From: Stutzerimonas chloritidismutans AW-1
GTDB lineage: Bacteria; Pseudomonadota; Gammaproteobacteria; Pseudomonadales; Pseudomonadaceae
DNA: 64,000 bases
Assembly (NCBI RefSeq): GCF_000495915.1
Contig: NZ_AOFQ01000071.1
Span: 1-64,000 of the forward strand
Reading direction: 5' to 3'
In this document: positions 52,395 to 62,439 of the stretch, one piece after another
Position numbering within the stretch: the first letter of the stretch is position 1
Layout: every line of letters starts with the position of its first letter
Made by a program: the position numbers and the translations under genes
Notes under the pieces: model-generated
The model's input: only the letters and a program-made list of their open reading frames with translations
Told to the model about the DNA's origin: nothing
Databases searched by the model: none

Positions 52395-53285
52395 ATGCAT
52401 TTCGATCTGGCCGACCTGCGCCTGTTCATTCATATCGCCGAATCCCCGAGCCTGACCCAGGGCGCGCGCCGTGCCCATCTGTCACCGGCAGCGGCCAGCG
52501 CTCGCATCAAGGCGCTGGAAAGCCAGCTCGACAGCCGCCTGCTGTACCGCGACAGCCGCGGTGTCGAGCTGACGCCGGCCGGACACAAGCTGCTGCAGCA
52601 CGCACGGCTGATCATGCGCCAGGTCGATTACCTGAAGAGCGAGTTCACCGAATACGGCACCGATTCGGCCGGACATATCCGTATCTTCGCCAACACCACC
52701 GCGGTGACCGAATTTCTGCCGGAAGTGCTGGCCGGCTTTCTTGCCGAGCGCCCCGGCGTGACGGTTGACCTGCAGGAAAGGCTGAGCCGCGATATCGTCC
52801 GTGGCGTGCTCGACGGCAGCACGGACATGGGCATCATCGCCGGGCCGGTGCGCGCCGAGGGACTGCAGGTGCTGCACTTCAGCACCGACCGCCTGCTGCT
52901 CGCCGTGCCGATCGGCCATCCGCTGGCGGGCGAGCGACAGGTCACGCTGCGCCAGACCCTGGCCTACCAGCACATCGGCCTGCATGAGGGCAGCACGCTG
53001 CTGACCTTTCTGCGCGATCAGGTGGAAAAGCTTGGCAGCCAGCTATCGCTGCGCATCCAGGTCTCCAGCTTCGAAGCGGTGTGCCGGATGATCGAGGCCG
53101 GTGTGGGCATCGGCATCATTCCCGAATCCGCGGCAAGGCGGCACAGCCGCACCATGCAGCTTGCGCTGGTGGCACTGGACGAACCCTGGGCGGTGCGCGA
53201 GCGCAGCATTCTGGTTCGCGAACTGGACGCGCTGCCCGGCAGCGTGCGTGCGCTGATCGCAACCCTGGTCCCCACGCAATACTGA
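52395..53285 (+). CDS. LysR-family transcriptional regulator
   Basis: A 296-aa LysR protein. The N-terminal winged helix-turn-helix (DLRLFIHIAESPSLTQGARR, then LSPAAASARIKALESQLDSR) is textbook; the C-terminal effector domain spans about 90-290. It faces away from the dehydratase gene at 51448 and most likely regulates it. The ligand is unknown; a C5 dicarboxylic acid would fit the related systems. Confidence 0.93.
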   Translation: MHFDLADLRLFIHIAESPSLTQGARRAHLSPAAASARIKALESQLDSRLLYRDSRGVELTPAGHKLLQHARLIMRQVDYLKSEFTEYGTDSAGHIRIFANTTAVTEFLPEVLAGFLAERPGVTVDLQERLSRDIVRGVLDGSTDMGIIAGPVRAEGLQVLHFSTDRLLLAVPIGHPLAGERQVTLRQTLAYQHIGLHEGSTLLTFLRDQVEKLGSQLSLRIQVSSFEAVCRMIEAGVGIGIIPESAARRHSRTMQLALVALDEPWAVRERSILVRELDALPGSVRALIATLVPTQY

Positions 53286-53357
53286 AATCCCTGTCCACCG
53301 AACATTTGCCCGTCAGCACTGCCGAAACCGGTACGCACCGCAATCCGGAAGCCCTGC

Positions 53358-54689
53358 ATGGCTACATCTAACAATCGCCTGTTTCGCCTCTACCAGCGCA
53401 TCGTCAGCAGTATCGCCTTCTACCCCGCGCTGATCACGCTCGGCCTGGTACTGCTCTGCGTCATCAGCATCTGGCTGGAGATGACCTACCTGCAGGTCTA
53501 CAAGGAGGACATCAAACTTGGCCTGGTCAACAACGCCGAAAATGCCCGCCTAATCCTCGGCACCCTGGTTGGCGGCATCGTCTCGCTGATGGTGTTCAGT
53601 TTCAGCATGGTGATGGTGGTGCTCAACTCGGCGTCCTCGACACTCTCGCCGCGCGTCATCCCGAGCCTGATCAGCAGCCGCAACCACCAGTTCATCCTCG
53701 GAATCTATCTGGGCACCATCATCGACTCGCTGCTGCTGATCCTGACTATTCAGGAAGGCGACGACATAAACATCCCGAGCCTCGGCATCTTTCTCGCGCT
53801 GGGGCTGGGGATCGTCAGCCTGTGCCTGTTCATTACTTTCATACGCGGTATCTCGCAATCGATTCAGGTCGATTACATCCTCAATAGCCTGTTCAAGAAG
53901 ACCCTGAAGGAACTGCAGGTGCAGCAAGGCAAGTTCGGTCAGTTCAGCGAACGCCAACAGTGGCCGGATGATCAGGGCTGGCCGGTTACCCGCTCGACCC
54001 GTGCTGGCTACTTCAAGGCCTTCAACAGTGAGGCGGCCAAGGCGCTGCTGCAGAAGCACGACCTGCGCATGACCATTGAGGTGCACAACGGCTTTTTCGT
54101 GATGCCTGGCCACCCACTGTTCAGGCTTAGCCGCCAGGTCGATGAGGAAGTGACCGAGACGCTACTCGATGCCTTCGACTTCTATGTCGAGGAGTACGCG
54201 AATCAGCATTATTTCTTTGGTTTCAAGCAGATATCCGAGATCGCCAGCAAGGCACTAAGCCCAGGCATCAATGACCCGGGCACGGCGATAAAGGCGATCG
54301 ACATGCTTGGCGTGCTGTTCGCCGAGCGCCTGAAGCTGCCGGATTTCGACGTTGCCAGCGAGCCGGACGAACCGCCGCGGCTATACATTCGCGAGCTGGA
54401 GCTGCAACAGATGCTCCTGGCCGTACTGGGGCCGCCACGGCACTATGGCGGCGGCGATACCCAGGTCGTGCTCAGCCTGTTGCAGTGCTTCAAGAACCTC
54501 TTGTTCTTCGATCCTGAGCCCGAAACCGAAGCCGTTCTGCTGGCGCATGCGCAGGCAGTGCTCGACAAGGCGAAGGAAAGCATCGCCCTGCGGCCGGACC
54601 GCGAGGCAATAGACGCTGCCGTGCAGCAGCTCAACGAGGCCATCAGCCACAACGCTCCGCTGGAAAGTCCGATGTGCGCGGAATCCTGA
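53358..54689 (+). CDS. DUF2254 inner-membrane protein
   Basis: A 443-aa predicted membrane protein of the DUF2254 family. Four hydrophobic segments lie in the N-terminal 175 residues (ALITLGLVLLCVISIWLEM, VGGIVSLMVFSFSMVMVVL, QFILGIYLGTIIDSLLLIL, LGIFLALGLGIVSLCLFITF). The cytoplasmic C-terminal half contains the conserved SPGINDPGTAIKAID motif. Biochemical function is unknown. A GGAAG site precedes the ATG. Confidence 0.9.
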   Translation: MATSNNRLFRLYQRIVSSIAFYPALITLGLVLLCVISIWLEMTYLQVYKEDIKLGLVNNAENARLILGTLVGGIVSLMVFSFSMVMVVLNSASSTLSPRVIPSLISSRNHQFILGIYLGTIIDSLLLILTIQEGDDINIPSLGIFLALGLGIVSLCLFITFIRGISQSIQVDYILNSLFKKTLKELQVQQGKFGQFSERQQWPDDQGWPVTRSTRAGYFKAFNSEAAKALLQKHDLRMTIEVHNGFFVMPGHPLFRLSRQVDEEVTETLLDAFDFYVEEYANQHYFFGFKQISEIASKALSPGINDPGTAIKAIDMLGVLFAERLKLPDFDVASEPDEPPRLYIRELELQQMLLAVLGPPRHYGGGDTQVVLSLLQCFKNLLFFDPEPETEAVLLAHAQAVLDKAKESIALRPDREAIDAAVQQLNEAISHNAPLESPMCAES

Positions 54690-54817
54690 ACGGGAAAAAC
54701 TGCCCAAGCAACCGGCGGCAGAGCCCAGCGGAGCACATCGTCCGCACATAATGTTTCACGGTGGCCCGCGAACAAGCAGGTTGCCATCACCGTATTAGTT
54801 GCCTAGGGTTGTTCGAC

Positions 54818-56134
54818 ATGAAGTCCTTGATTGCCCCCATCAGTTCGTTGCTGGGCGGAGTAGCTTTGCTGCTGCTCGGCCACGGGCTGCTCAACACACT
54901 CCTGACTCTGCGCGGCGTTGCCGAAGGCTACTCCACCGGCATGATCGGTCTGCTGATGTCCGGCTATTTTGCCGGCTTCCTGATCGGCACCTGGCTGGCG
55001 CCCTCGCTGATCCGCCGCATCGGCCACATCCGCACCTTCGCCTTCTATGCCGCGCTGGCGGCGGTAGCCGTACTGGTGCACGTGCTGATCGTCAACCCCT
55101 GGGTGTGGCTGGTGCTGCGGGTGCTCTACGGGGTGTCGCTGGTCACGCTGTACATGGTCATAGAAAGCTGGCTGAACGCGCAGGTCAGCGGCGAGAAGCG
55201 CGGCCAGGTGTTCGCCCTGTACATGGCGGTCAACCTCGGCGCGCTGGCGGCTGCCCAACAGCTGTTGAGCCTCGACACACCGATGAATTTCACGCTGTTC
55301 GCGCTGGCTGCCATCCTCATCAGTAGCGCGCTAATGCCGATCACCCTGACCCGCCAGGCGCAACCCGCGCTGCCGGACATGCCAGCCACCGACTTGCTGC
55401 AACTGGCGCGCATCGCCCCGCTGCCGTTGATGGCGGCCGGTATTTCCGGGCTTACGCTGGGCGGTTTCTGGGGCCTGGCGCCGGTATATGCGAGCCAGGT
55501 CGGTTTCGATGCCGCTGGTGTCGGCCTGCTGATGAGCATCACGATTCTCGGCGGCGCGGTGCTGCAATGGCCGATCGGGCTGTTCTCGGACAAGCATGAC
55601 CGGCGCGTCGTGCTGCTCTGGGTGGTAGCGATCGCCGCGGTCCTGGCGCTGGTGATCACACCGATCCTGTCCGGCTCGCTGCTGCTGGGGCTGATGTTTC
55701 TCTGGGGCGGGCTGGCATTTTCGATCTATTCGATCGCCGTTGCGCAGATGGTCGATCAGTTGCACCCGGACGAAATTCTTTCGGGTTCCAGCGGCCTGTT
55801 GCTGGCCAACGGCTTCGGTGCGGCGTTCGGCCCGGTGGTCGCCGGTGGTCTGATGCACCTGTTCGGCCACATCGCCCTGCCACTGTTCTTCGCCGTGTCG
55901 CTGGGCATCCTCGCGATCTACTCGTTCTGGCGCCCGCGTCGCGTAGTGGATCTGGTCACCGAGCCGCACGGTCATTTCACACCCATGCTGCGTACCAGCC
56001 ATACCGTGCTGGAGCTGATGCCCGACACCCCGGAAGTCGAAGCTGATGCTGCGCCGGCCAACGAGGCGGAAATGGTCGACGAGCATCCGGTCGCGCAGGA
56101 CGAGCCGATGCCACCACGGACCGGCACCCTGTAG
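54818..56134 (+). CDS. MFS transporter (YcaD-like)
   Basis: A 438-aa major facilitator superfamily protein with 12 predicted membrane segments. The cytoplasmic loop 2-3 motif region is GTWLAPSLIRRIGHIRTFAF, and the central loop follows residue 180. A 60-residue acidic cytoplasmic tail (DTPEVEADAAPANEAEMVDE) extends past the last segment. The start at 54818 gives MKSLIAPISSLLGGVALLLL; an upstream frame start lies in the spacer. Substrate unknown. Confidence 0.88.
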   Translation: MKSLIAPISSLLGGVALLLLGHGLLNTLLTLRGVAEGYSTGMIGLLMSGYFAGFLIGTWLAPSLIRRIGHIRTFAFYAALAAVAVLVHVLIVNPWVWLVLRVLYGVSLVTLYMVIESWLNAQVSGEKRGQVFALYMAVNLGALAAAQQLLSLDTPMNFTLFALAAILISSALMPITLTRQAQPALPDMPATDLLQLARIAPLPLMAAGISGLTLGGFWGLAPVYASQVGFDAAGVGLLMSITILGGAVLQWPIGLFSDKHDRRVVLLWVVAIAAVLALVITPILSGSLLLGLMFLWGGLAFSIYSIAVAQMVDQLHPDEILSGSSGLLLANGFGAAFGPVVAGGLMHLFGHIALPLFFAVSLGILAIYSFWRPRRVVDLVTEPHGHFTPMLRTSHTVLELMPDTPEVEADAAPANEAEMVDEHPVAQDEPMPPRTGTL

Positions 56135-56171
56135 CCGGCTGCTCCGCGGGCGGCGTGGCGACACACACCGA

Positions 56172-56585
56172 TCAGAAGTCGACCTTCCCCCGCCCTGCCT
56201 TGATCGCGCCGCGCTTGGTTTTGCCTTCGAGCCGGCGCTTCTTCGAGCCGAGCGTCGGCTTGGTCGGGCGGCGCGCCTTCTCCACCTTGGCCACGCTGCG
56301 AATCAGTTCCGCCAGTCGTTCCAGCGCATCGAGGCGGTTCTGCTCCTGGGTTCGATACCGCTGCGCCTTGATGACGACCACGCCTTCGCTGGTGATCCGG
56401 CTGTCGCGCAGGGCCAGCAGCCGCTCCTTGTAGAACGGCGGCAATGACGACGCCTGGATGTCGAAGCGCAAGTGCAACGCGCTGGAAACCTTGTTGACGT
56501 TCTGCCCGCCCGCACCCTGGGCGCGGATGGCAGTCAGTTCGATCTCGGCATCCGGCAACTGCACGGCATTGGAAATTTCCAGCAT
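56172..56585 (-). CDS. arfB: Alternative ribosome-rescue factor ArfB (peptidyl-tRNA hydrolase)
   Basis: A 137-aa release-factor-like protein that frees ribosomes stalled on truncated mRNA. The catalytic GGQ is at 26-28 in [13 protein letters not shown], and the C-terminal tail is Lys/Arg-rich ([16 protein letters not shown]), which inserts into the empty mRNA channel. The start at 56585 gives the family-typical MLEISNAV. Single gene between the MFS and DUF457 genes. Confidence 0.94.
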   Translation of the reverse strand: MLEISNAVQLPDAEIELTAIRAQGAGGQNVNKVSSALHLRFDIQASSLPPFYKERLLALRDSRITSEGVVVIKAQRYRTQEQNRLDALERLAELIRSVAKVEKARRPTKPTLGSKKRRLEGKTKRGAIKAGRGKVDF

Positions 56586-56721
56586 GAAAGCTCGCGGCAG
56601 ACGATGGGTGTCGGTGATTGTCCTATGACCTGCGCGCCGCCGACACACTTTTTAGAACATTGGCCGTCAGCTGCCGGCACCCGTGCGGCTAAGGTAAACG
56701 CCCGCCCCAACGGATCTGAAC

Positions 56722-57765
56722 ATGGACTCGATCACCCAGGCTCTACTCGGTGCCAGTGTACAAGGCGCCATGCTCGGTCGCTGGCAGGGTCGCAAGGCGC
56801 TCGCTTACGGCGCCGTGCTCGGCACCCTGCCAGACCTCGATGTGGTCATCGACTACGGCGATGCGGTCGCCAACATGACCTATCACCGTGGCTTCAGCCA
56901 TTCGTTGTTCGTGCTGAGTCTGCTCGCCGTTCTGCTGACCTGGCTGATCAGGCGATTCCGGCCGGACGAGCGATACACCGCTACACGACTGTTCCTCAGC
57001 ATCTGGTTGGTGCTGATCACTCACGTTCTGCTGGACGCCTTCACCAGCTACGGCACGCAGCTGCTCTGGCCACTGACCACGCCGCCTATCGCCTGGTCCA
57101 GCGTGTTCATCATCGACCCGCTGTACAGCGTGCCACTGCTCATTGCGGTGCTGGCGGGTCTGCTGTATGGCCTGCGCGGACGCAGGGCCAGATGGCCCGC
57201 CTACGCCCTGGCCATTTCCACCTGTTACCTGGGGTTCACCCTGGCCGGCAAACAGATGGCCGAGCACCGCGTGCAGGCGACCATGGCTAGCCAGGGGATC
57301 CAGGCGGAGCAGATGTTCAGCACACCAACACCCTTCAACAGCCTGCTGTGGCGGGTGATTCTGGTGGATGGCGAGCACTATTACGAAGCGCTGGTCAGCT
57401 GGTGGGATGCTGCACCACCCAGCCTCGTGCGGCTTCCACGCAACGCGCAGCTGGCCGCGGAGCTCAATGGCTCAGAGCAGCACGAACGCTTGAAATGGTT
57501 TACCGGAAACGTGCTGCGCTATGACGTGGATGGCGATCAGCTACTGGTGACCGACCTGCGCCTGGGCATGACCGGCTTTCATCCATTCCGCTTTCCGCTG
57601 GCAGAGCGCTCTGCCGAAGGCTGGCAGCTTATTGCGCAACCCGAACGACTGCCGGCCAACCGGGGCGACATGAGCCGCCTGGTCAGCCTGTGGCAGCGCA
57701 TCTGGCAGCAGGAGCCAGCGCTGCCTCTGGCCGCCTGGGCCGCTGAACTGAACGGCGGTCGCTGA
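56722..57765 (+). CDS. DUF457 / YdjM-type membrane-bound metal-dependent hydrolase-like protein
   Basis: A 347-aa membrane protein. The N-terminal signature MDSITQALLGASVQGAMLGR, then GTLPDLDVVIDYGDAV and HRGFSHSLFVL, matches the LexA-regulated YdjM family, with possible metal ligands in the Asp and His clusters. Five to six hydrophobic segments are followed by a soluble C-terminal region. No LexA box was seen upstream. Function is not established. Confidence 0.87.
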   Translation: MDSITQALLGASVQGAMLGRWQGRKALAYGAVLGTLPDLDVVIDYGDAVANMTYHRGFSHSLFVLSLLAVLLTWLIRRFRPDERYTATRLFLSIWLVLITHVLLDAFTSYGTQLLWPLTTPPIAWSSVFIIDPLYSVPLLIAVLAGLLYGLRGRRARWPAYALAISTCYLGFTLAGKQMAEHRVQATMASQGIQAEQMFSTPTPFNSLLWRVILVDGEHYYEALVSWWDAAPPSLVRLPRNAQLAAELNGSEQHERLKWFTGNVLRYDVDGDQLLVTDLRLGMTGFHPFRFPLAERSAEGWQLIAQPERLPANRGDMSRLVSLWQRIWQQEPALPLAAWAAELNGGR

Positions 57766-57770
57766 AGAAA

Positions 57771-57793
57771 GCGGCTCAAGGAGCTTGAGCCGC
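57771..57793. terminator. Bidirectional hairpin between convergent genes
   Basis: GCGGCTCAAG (57771-57780) and CTTGAGCCGC (57784-57793) form a 10-bp stem between the 3' ends of the DUF457 gene and the chemoreceptor gene. T tracts are weak (TTTCTT on the minus side). Confidence 0.7.
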
Positions 57794-57809
57794 ATACCCC
57801 CTACGCGGG

Positions 57810-59762
57810 TCAGGTGCGGAACTGACGAACCAGTTCCTGCAATTCCAGTCCCAGGCGTGCCAGCTCGGCGCTGGCGCTGGCGGTGTGCTCGGTGGCACTG
57901 GCGCTCTGATCACCGATATCCCGCACGCGGGTCACGCTCTCGGAAATGTTCTCGGCCACGGCGCTCTGCTGCTCGGCAGCTGCCGCGATCTGCTGGTTCA
58001 TCTGCTCGATGGTCGACACCGACTCCGTGATCCGGCCAAGCGCGACGCCGGCCTCGTTGGCCAGATCTACGGTCCGTTGAGTCAGGTCACGGCTGCTCTG
58101 CATCTGCTCCACCGCCTGCTGCGCAACCCGCTGTAGGTTGGCGATAAGCCCCTCGATCTCCTCGGTGGAATCATGGGTACGCCGCGCCAGGGCACGAACC
58201 TCGTCAGCCACCACGGCGAAGCCGCGGCCCTGCTCGCCGGCACGGGCCGCTTCGATGGCCGCATTGAGTGCCAACAGATTGGTTTGCTCGGCAACCGCTC
58301 GAATCACCTCGAGCACGCTGCCGATGCGTCCACTTTCGGCGTGCAACGCTTCGATCGCATGCGCCGACTGATTCACCTCGCCGGCCAGGTTGCCGATCTG
58401 TCCTACGGCATCCTGCACCACCAGATCGCCCTGCCGCGCCTGCTGATCCGCCTGGCGCGCGGCAATGGAAGCCTGCTCGGCATTGCGTGCAACCTCCTGC
58501 ACCGTCGCAGCCATCTCGTGCATCGCGGTGGCCACCTGCTCGGTCTCGACGCGCTGAGTCTGTACGCCGGCGCTGGTTTGCGCGGTCACCGCCGAAAGCT
58601 GATCGGCGGCTGCGGCGATCTGGCTGACGCTGCCACCGATACGACCGATCAGGTTGCGCAGGCTTTCGGTCATGTCGTGCATGGCGTTCTGCAGTTGCCC
58701 GGCCTCGTCACGACGCGAGCTTGCCGCGGAGTACGTCAGATCACCGCTGGCGACCCGCTGGGCCTGCTGGACGGTGCTGCGAAGCGGGCCGACGATCATT
58801 CGCGAGATCACCGTGGCGGCCAGCAGGCCGACGAAAATGGCCAGCGCGCCAATTACGCCAAGCAACATGTAGCTGCTGCTCTTCTGTTGCTGCATGGCGC
58901 TGCTGGCATTGGCCAAGGCCTCGTCGGCAGCAGCGATCACGACTTCGGACTGCTGGGCCATCGACTGTTCCAGCGCGAGGCGCTCACTACGATTCTGACG
59001 AAACTCGTCGAACGCCACCCTGTACTGATCCAGCTCGGCCAGAGCCTTGTCCATGGAAGCCTTCTGGTCATCGTTCAGCCAGATCTTGAGATTGCTGCCG
59101 ATGGTGGTCACGTTCCCGTGCAAGTCGCTCCAGCTGGTGGCTGCTTCATCCGAGCTGTTGGCAACGTAGACATTCTCCAGGGTACGCATGTCCAGGATCT
59201 GCTTGGTCAGGCCCGAAGTCGCCTCGGCGACGGTCAGCGGATCGCTTCCCTTGAGCCGATCTCCCTCCAGCCGCAGCACCCGTACCGCGTCGTACATGTC
59301 CAGCTCGATGAATTCGAACTCCTCGCGACTGACCTGAGCGGTCTCCTGCATCCGCGTACGTAGCGCCACGCCGCGCTCGATCAGCTGCATGTAGCGGTCG
59401 AACTTTTGCGCGTATTCATCCGCACCCTGGCTGATCCGCGTCAGATAGGCCCGCTCGGCGGCATCGGAGCTGGTGGTCAGGCCGGCGAGCTTCTGATTCA
59501 GTTGCTGCAGCGAGCCATGCAAGGCCTCGGCCGAAGACGACTGACGGGTCAGCGCGTAGTCCCGCTCGGCACCACGCGCAGCCAGAATGGAGGCGTTGAC
59601 GCTGGAAAGCTGCTCGATCTGCCGGGCCCGGCCAAGGATTTCATCGACGGCAACGAACCCGGTACCGGCCACTCCAAGCGTGAGCAGCAGTACCAGGCCG
59701 AAACCACCGATGAGCTTTTTGCCGACCGAGAGATTAGTGAGTGAATTCAGCACTGGTTCCAT
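57810..59762 (-). CDS. Methyl-accepting chemotaxis protein
   Basis: A 650-aa transmembrane chemoreceptor. Segment 1 is about 17-39 and segment 2 about 298-319, bracketing a 255-residue helical periplasmic domain whose size fits the HBM (helical bimodular) sensor type. A HAMP domain follows, then the signalling tip [20 protein letters not shown] and a kinase-control region. HBM receptors sense organic acids such as TCA intermediates in Pseudomonas; that ligand assignment is inferred. A sigma-28-like promoter lies upstream. Confidence 0.94.
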   Translation of the reverse strand: MEPVLNSLTNLSVGKKLIGGFGLVLLLTLGVAGTGFVAVDEILGRARQIEQLSSVNASILAARGAERDYALTRQSSSAEALHGSLQQLNQKLAGLTTSSDAAERAYLTRISQGADEYAQKFDRYMQLIERGVALRTRMQETAQVSREEFEFIELDMYDAVRVLRLEGDRLKGSDPLTVAEATSGLTKQILDMRTLENVYVANSSDEAATSWSDLHGNVTTIGSNLKIWLNDDQKASMDKALAELDQYRVAFDEFRQNRSERLALEQSMAQQSEVVIAAADEALANASSAMQQQKSSSYMLLGVIGALAIFVGLLAATVISRMIVGPLRSTVQQAQRVASGDLTYSAASSRRDEAGQLQNAMHDMTESLRNLIGRIGGSVSQIAAAADQLSAVTAQTSAGVQTQRVETEQVATAMHEMAATVQEVARNAEQASIAARQADQQARQGDLVVQDAVGQIGNLAGEVNQSAHAIEALHAESGRIGSVLEVIRAVAEQTNLLALNAAIEAARAGEQGRGFAVVADEVRALARRTHDSTEEIEGLIANLQRVAQQAVEQMQSSRDLTQRTVDLANEAGVALGRITESVSTIEQMNQQIAAAAEQQSAVAENISESVTRVRDIGDQSASATEHTASASAELARLGLELQELVRQFRT

Positions 59763-59794
59763 CAGAGAAGTTCCACAAAAGAGGCACGAACGGG

Positions 59795-59821
59795 AAGTCG
59801 GCAGAGATTACAAATAGTTGA
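59795..59821 (-). promoter_or_regulatory. Candidate sigma-28 (FliA) promoter of the chemoreceptor gene
   Basis: Read on the minus strand, TCAA (-35) is followed by 15 bases and GCCGACTT (-10), close to the FliA consensus TAAA-N15-GCCGATAA. It lies 33 bp before the start codon. The rest of 59763-59997 holds nothing else that I can support. Confidence 0.5.
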
Positions 59822-59997
59822 GCGTTGCGGCTGGATATTTTTGGCGCCTTAAGACTGACGGTAAGTGCCAACGACCTTCCCCTGTCGCGGCCGACGCTAG
59901 GATGTCCACCTATGGGTGCGGATCAGCTGCGGCTTTCAGCCAAGCCCCAGCGGCGAACTCGGTGACCCGCTGCGGGTGAATGACGTGCCTGCGACAG

Positions 59998-61776
59998 CTA
60001 GTGCTGCAGGTGCCCATAGAGCCGAGCGTAAAGCCCACCCTCGGCGATGAGCTGCTGGTGGCCGCCGTCTTCGGCGATGCGGCCACCGTCGAAGACCAGT
60101 ACACGATCCGCCTGTTTCACCGCCGACAGGCGATGGGCAATGATCAGCGTCGTACGCCCCTGAAGGAAACGATTGAGGCCTTGGTGCAAGGCATACTCCG
60201 TCGCCGCATCCAGCGCAGAGGTGGCTTCATCGAGAATCACGACCTTCGGCTCGGCCAGGATCATGCGTGCTACGGCCAGGCGCTGCCGCTGACCGCCGGA
60301 CAGACGCACGCCGGAACGGCCGACGATGCTGTCCAGACCGTTCGGTAATTGACGAATGGTGTCAGCCAGCTGAGCGATCTCCAGCGCCCGCCAGCAGGCG
60401 TCGTCATCTCGCTCGCGGCCCATCATCAGGTTGGCTCGCACGCTGTCGTTGAACAACGCAGGGTGCTGCAGCACCACTGCAACGTTGTCGCGCACAGTGC
60501 CCAGCCCGATCTCTTCAAGCGCCACGCCGCCGAACTGGATCTGCCCGGCCTGCGGCTGATAGAGGCCCAGCAGCAGTTGCACCAGGGTGCTCTTGCCGCC
60601 ACCGCTGGCTCCGACGATTGCGACCTTCTCGCCCGGCGCGATGCTGAGATCAAGCCCTTCCAGAATCGGTTCATCCTGATAGGCAAAGCGCAGACCTCGT
60701 ACATCGATCGCCACCGTCGTCTGGCCGGCGAAAGGATCGCGTCCTCCGGCGTACTGCGGCTCGTCCGCCCGCGCCAGCAGCTGGTTGATGCGGCCCAGCG
60801 CACCGCCAGCTGCGTAGAAGGCGTACTGCAGGCTCAACAGTTGCTCCACCGGACCGATCATGAACCAGAGGTAGCTGAAGACCGCCAGCATCTGGCCGAT
60901 CGACAGATCGGAAAACAGCACAGTGAGCATTGCCGCGGCGCGAAACACGTCAATGCCGAACTGGAACAGCAGGCCACTGGCACGGTTGGACGCGTCGGTC
61001 TTCCACTGCGAAGCAACCGCGTAGTCGCGTACCTCCCGCGCGCGCAAACCCAGGCGACCGAGGAAGAATCCCTGCCGGTTGCCGGCGCGCACTTCCTGGA
61101 TGGCGTCGAGGGTTTCCGTGAGTGCCTGGGTGAAGCGCGACGTGCTGTCGTTCTCCAGCTTCTTCAGGTGCTTCACGCGCTTGCCCAGCTGCACCGTGGC
61201 GTAGATCACCAGCGGATTGAAAAGGAGAATCAACAACGCCAACTGCCAGTGCATCCACACCAGAATGGCCGCCGTGCCGAAAATCGACAGCACGGCCACC
61301 AGCAGACGGCTGAGCGTATCGCCGATGAACTTGTCGATGGTCTCCAGATCGGTGACCAGGTGCGCCGCCACCGTGCCGCCGCCGAGGCTTTCGTATTCCG
61401 CCAGGGCAATGCGCTTGAGCCGCTCGATCAGCCGCACGCGAATGCGATAAACGATGTCCTTCGAAAGCCGAGCGAACAGGCGCGCCTGCAGCACGTTGAA
61501 CACCAGCGCAGAAGACCGCAATACCAGGGTCACGCCGAGCATGAGCCCGATATAGCCGACAGCGGTTTCCCAGCTGGCAGGCAGAAAGCGATCCATGATC
61601 TGCAGCGCCGAGTCGCCCGCTCCGAGCAGCACCTCGTCGACCAACAGCGGCAGCAGCAACGGAATCGGCACACTGCAGAGCGTCGCTAGCACGGCAACCA
61701 GATTCGCCAGGATCAGCGCTTTGCGATGGTGCAATGCGAGCCGGCGTATCTCTGCCCAGCTGAGTTGGTCAGGCAT
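59998..61776 (-). CDS. ABC exporter, fused membrane and ATPase domains
   Basis: A 592-aa half-transporter. The N-terminal membrane domain (about 1-330) has six hydrophobic segments; the ATPase domain has Walker A GASGGGKST, signature VRLSGGQRQRLAVARMI, Walker B KVVILDEATSALD and a switch His in IIAHRLS. It would function as a homodimer at the inner membrane. MsbA- or HlyB-like in layout; the substrate cannot be told. Its start overlaps the DsbA-type gene by 8 nt. Confidence 0.93.
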   Translation of the reverse strand: MPDQLSWAEIRRLALHHRKALILANLVAVLATLCSVPIPLLLPLLVDEVLLGAGDSALQIMDRFLPASWETAVGYIGLMLGVTLVLRSSALVFNVLQARLFARLSKDIVYRIRVRLIERLKRIALAEYESLGGGTVAAHLVTDLETIDKFIGDTLSRLLVAVLSIFGTAAILVWMHWQLALLILLFNPLVIYATVQLGKRVKHLKKLENDSTSRFTQALTETLDAIQEVRAGNRQGFFLGRLGLRAREVRDYAVASQWKTDASNRASGLLFQFGIDVFRAAAMLTVLFSDLSIGQMLAVFSYLWFMIGPVEQLLSLQYAFYAAGGALGRINQLLARADEPQYAGGRDPFAGQTTVAIDVRGLRFAYQDEPILEGLDLSIAPGEKVAIVGASGGGKSTLVQLLLGLYQPQAGQIQFGGVALEEIGLGTVRDNVAVVLQHPALFNDSVRANLMMGRERDDDACWRALEIAQLADTIRQLPNGLDSIVGRSGVRLSGGQRQRLAVARMILAEPKVVILDEATSALDAATEYALHQGLNRFLQGRTTLIIAHRLSAVKQADRVLVFDGGRIAEDGGHQQLIAEGGLYARLYGHLQH

Positions 61777-62398
61777 GGGCGTTACGCTCCAGCCAGCGTT
61801 CCAGTAGCGGGCTTAGTGCAGACAGCGGTTGATAACCGTTGGTGACCAGCGCCAGTTGCCCTTCGTGCTCGGCCAGCAGTGTGGGGAAGCCGGCAATGCC
61901 GAGGTTCTCGACCCAGGTAAAGTCAGACACGGTGGCTGCCTTGGTGGCCGGGTCGTCATAACGCTCGGCGAACTGACTCCGCGAAAGACCTGCGGTCTCG
62001 GCCAGGTCCACCAGCACCGCTGGCAGGGTCACATCGAACCCGTGCTGGTAGAACGCCTGCTGAATCGCCAATGACAGCGACCAGACGCGAGATTCATCGA
62101 GGCTGCGAGCAGCGACAAGCGCACGGCAAGCGCGCTCCGTGTCGTAGATCAACGCGTCAGGCAAGCCCTTATCCAGATTGAACGACTGACCTGTCGCCGA
62201 GTGCACGGCCTGCCAGTAGGACAGCGTGCGCTGCCGCCCTGCCTGATCCATAACGCCCTGCTCGCGACGCAGCCCGCCCACCCTCAGCCCTAGCGATACG
62301 CCCTGAGCCGCGGCTTGCTCGGCCAGCGCCGTCATTACCGGCGCGAATCCCCAGCACCAGGAGCACATTGGGTCCATCACATAGATCAGTCGGGCCAC
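61769..62398 (-). CDS. DsbA-family (FrnE-like) thiol oxidoreductase
   Basis: A 209-aa thioredoxin-fold protein with active site CSWC at residues 12-15 (MDPMCSWCWGF) and a helical insertion typical of DsbA. No signal peptide, so it is the cytoplasmic FrnE-like kind, linked in other bacteria to polyketide or stress functions. Overlaps the ABC exporter and follows trhO by 41 nt, so the three may be co-transcribed. Confidence 0.88.
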   Translation of the reverse strand: MARLIYVMDPMCSWCWGFAPVMTALAEQAAAQGVSLGLRVGGLRREQGVMDQAGRQRTLSYWQAVHSATGQSFNLDKGLPDALIYDTERACRALVAARSLDESRVWSLSLAIQQAFYQHGFDVTLPAVLVDLAETAGLSRSQFAERYDDPATKAATVSDFTWVENLGIAGFPTLLAEHEGQLALVTNGYQPLSALSPLLERWLERNAHA

Positions 62399-62439
62399 TT
62401 CGATACTCCAATGGCAGGCTGGCGCAGCAGCCAGTTGGC

